Shown one piece after another: positions 56,444 through 62,263 of a stretch of 62,263 nt of DNA. The position numbers and the translations under genes are program-made. Within the stretch, counting starts at the first letter, position 1. Every line of letters starts with the position of its first letter. The stretch comes from Microbacterium karelineae (lineage in GTDB: Bacteria; Actinomycetota; Actinomycetes; Actinomycetales; Microbacteriaceae), in contig NZ_WFIX01000185.1 of assembly GCF_009745985.1 (NCBI RefSeq), positions 1 to 62,263 of the forward strand. The letters are read 5' to 3'. The notes beneath the pieces are model-generated. The model saw nothing but the letters and a program-made list of their open reading frames with translations, did not search any database and was not told the origin of the DNA.

Positions 56444-56469
56444 GGGGCCATCCGCGAACGGATGGCCCC
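56444..56469 (+). terminator. Terminator of the acyl-CoA dehydrogenase gene
   Basis: A perfect 11-bp stem (56444-56454 with 56459-56469) and 4-nt loop 10 bp after the stop codon. Confidence 0.7.
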
Positions 56470-56477
56470 AGAATGCA

Positions 56478-56511
56478 CGAAAGGGTCGCCCAGCATTGGG
56501 CGACCCTTTCG
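56478..56511 (-). terminator. rRNA operon terminator
   Basis: A perfect 15-bp stem (56478-56492 with 56497-56511) and GCAT-type loop, just beyond the 5S rRNA 3' end on the minus strand. The minus-strand arm starts with CGAAAGGG. Confidence 0.8.
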
Positions 56512-56522
56512 TCTACGTGAAG

Positions 56523-56638
56523 TCCGGCGGCGACCTACTCTCCCACACCGTCCCCGGTGCAGTACCATCGGCGCTGAGAGGCTTAGCTTCCGGGTTCGGA
56601 ATGTAACCGGGCGTTTCCCTCTCGCAATAACCACCGAA
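56523..56638 (-). rRNA. rrf: 5S ribosomal RNA
   Basis: The minus strand carries a ~116-nt 5S sequence: 5' part GGTGGTTATTGCGAGAGGG, middle CCGAACCCGGAAGCTAAGCC, 3' part GGGAGAGTAGGTCGCCGCC. These are conserved 5S blocks; ends are approximate. Confidence 0.92.
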
Positions 56639-56742
56639 ACACCTACCACCACACACCCCTCAAAAGAGGCGCAGGCAAACCTGTGCTTCAACAGCTGGAC
56701 ACTGTTTACTTGTCCCCACAAGTACGGCGCAAACCATACCCT

Positions 56743-56775
56743 GAGAACCACAAAGTGGACGCGAAGATCGTTAAG
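56743..56775 (-). other. 23S processing stem, 3' arm
   Basis: This 33-nt segment in the 23S-5S spacer is inversely repeated at 59938-59970 before the 23S gene (27 of 33 positions). The two can pair in the precursor to loop out 23S rRNA for RNase III-type cleavage. Confidence 0.7.
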
Positions 56776-56785
56776 AAGAACGAAG

Positions 56786-61783
<4,998 letters not shown>

Positions 61784-62000
61784 AAAGAAAAAATGCATAC
61801 CCACACGGGAAAACGAGTGAGCAGCGAGTTTGATGCTGACCAATGTGATGTCATCTGACACCAAATGATCCAAAAAGGAATTGCTCTGACCAAAAGGCCA
61901 GGGACAATCAATAAATTGGCATTTGACAAGTGCACGCTGTTGAGTTCTCAAGGATCAGACGCACCCGGCCCTCAGCCTCCCGACTGAGCCCTCCGGGGCA
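61784..62000 (-). other. rrn leader with processing arm and boxA-like site
   Basis: The transcribed leader holds CCTTGAGAACTCAACAG on the minus strand (about 61937-61953), matching the actinobacterial rrn antitermination (boxA-type) sequence. CATTTGACAAG (61920-61930) pairs exactly with CTTGTCAAATG at 60151-60161 behind 16S, forming the 16S processing stem. Confidence 0.7.
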
Positions 62001-62008
62001 ACTTCTCT

Positions 62009-62036
62009 ATCTTATCCCCCAGGTCCTCGCTGTCAA
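62009..62036 (-). promoter_or_regulatory. rrn promoter
   Basis: On the minus strand, TTGACA (62031-62036) and TAAGAT (62009-62014) are separated by 16 bp, a strong sigma-A promoter about 230 bp before 16S. The remaining upstream segment to the window end (62037-62263) contains no gene and no second promoter I could defend. Confidence 0.8.
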
Positions 62037-62263
62037 ACCCGACACGCCGTAGCTGTGATCGAACCCAACCGCTTGAGCCCTGAGGCACAAGAGACAACCT
62101 TACGAACCGCACCTGAGTGAAACCTGAACGCCCTCGAACCGAGAAGCCTGCTCACACAGGAGCGAATCCGAACCAGTCATCTTCGCTGTGTCGCCTGTCT
62201 GGGATGAAGGAACCTTCCGGCTCAACCTCACCGCTTGGCGGCGACAAGTGAATACATTACGCG

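Overview
The window reads as chromosomal DNA of a high-GC actinobacterium, most likely Microbacteriaceae (Microbacterium or a close relative). The evidence is strongly G/C-ending codons, frequent GTG starts, a class Ib ribonucleotide reductase operon nrdHIEF, the long GapB-type GAPDH, a Ski2-like helicase of the actinobacterial type and an actinobacterial rrn operon. Genus is inferred from protein character only; no database search was possible.

Layout. 1-1451: an IS30-family insertion element at the window edge. 1.5-5.9 kb: phosphoenolpyruvate carboxylase (-) and an AGCS amino-acid/cation symporter (+). 5.9-10.4 kb: a tight three-gene operon (-) of a PaaK-like adenylate-forming enzyme, a two-part GNAT protein and an Acg-like nitroreductase, with no recognised pathway. 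10.5-17.7 kb: an MFS pump, an AraC regulator, and an aldehyde/alcohol dehydrogenase pair behind a large ATP-binding LuxR regulator. 17.8-21.3 kb: tRNA-Arg(ACG), a small conserved hypothetical, and a LuxR-type protein with a kinase-like ATPase domain divergent from glutathione-independent formaldehyde dehydrogenase.

21.3-33.3 kb: a complete-looking myo-inositol locus. The operon runs iolC, Cgl0159-type aldolase, iolA, iolD, iolE, iolG and a TIM-barrel isomerase. It is followed by its own terminator and a sugar ABC operon (binding lipoprotein, permease, ATPase), and a GntR regulator is divergent from iolC. iolB is absent from the locus. Matching operator-like motifs lie before iolC/gntR and before the transporter. 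33.3-45 kb: MFS/ArsR pair, gapB, a MinD-like ATPase, a helicase, a YigZ protein and two hydrolases. 44.1-51 kb: an AraC-controlled polyol operon (binding protein, two permeases, mannitol 2-dehydrogenase, sorbitol/xylitol-type dehydrogenase) that carries no ABC ATPase.

51-56.4 kb: nrdHIEF, preceded by two NrdR-box-like sites 31 bp apart and DnaA-box-like sequences, then an acyl-CoA dehydrogenase. 56.4-62.3 kb: an rRNA operon on the minus strand (16S-23S-5S, no spacer tRNA) with terminator, processing stems, an antitermination-like motif and a TTGACA/TAAGAT promoter.

Most convergent gene pairs are separated by long, near-perfect palindromes that probably terminate transcription in both directions.
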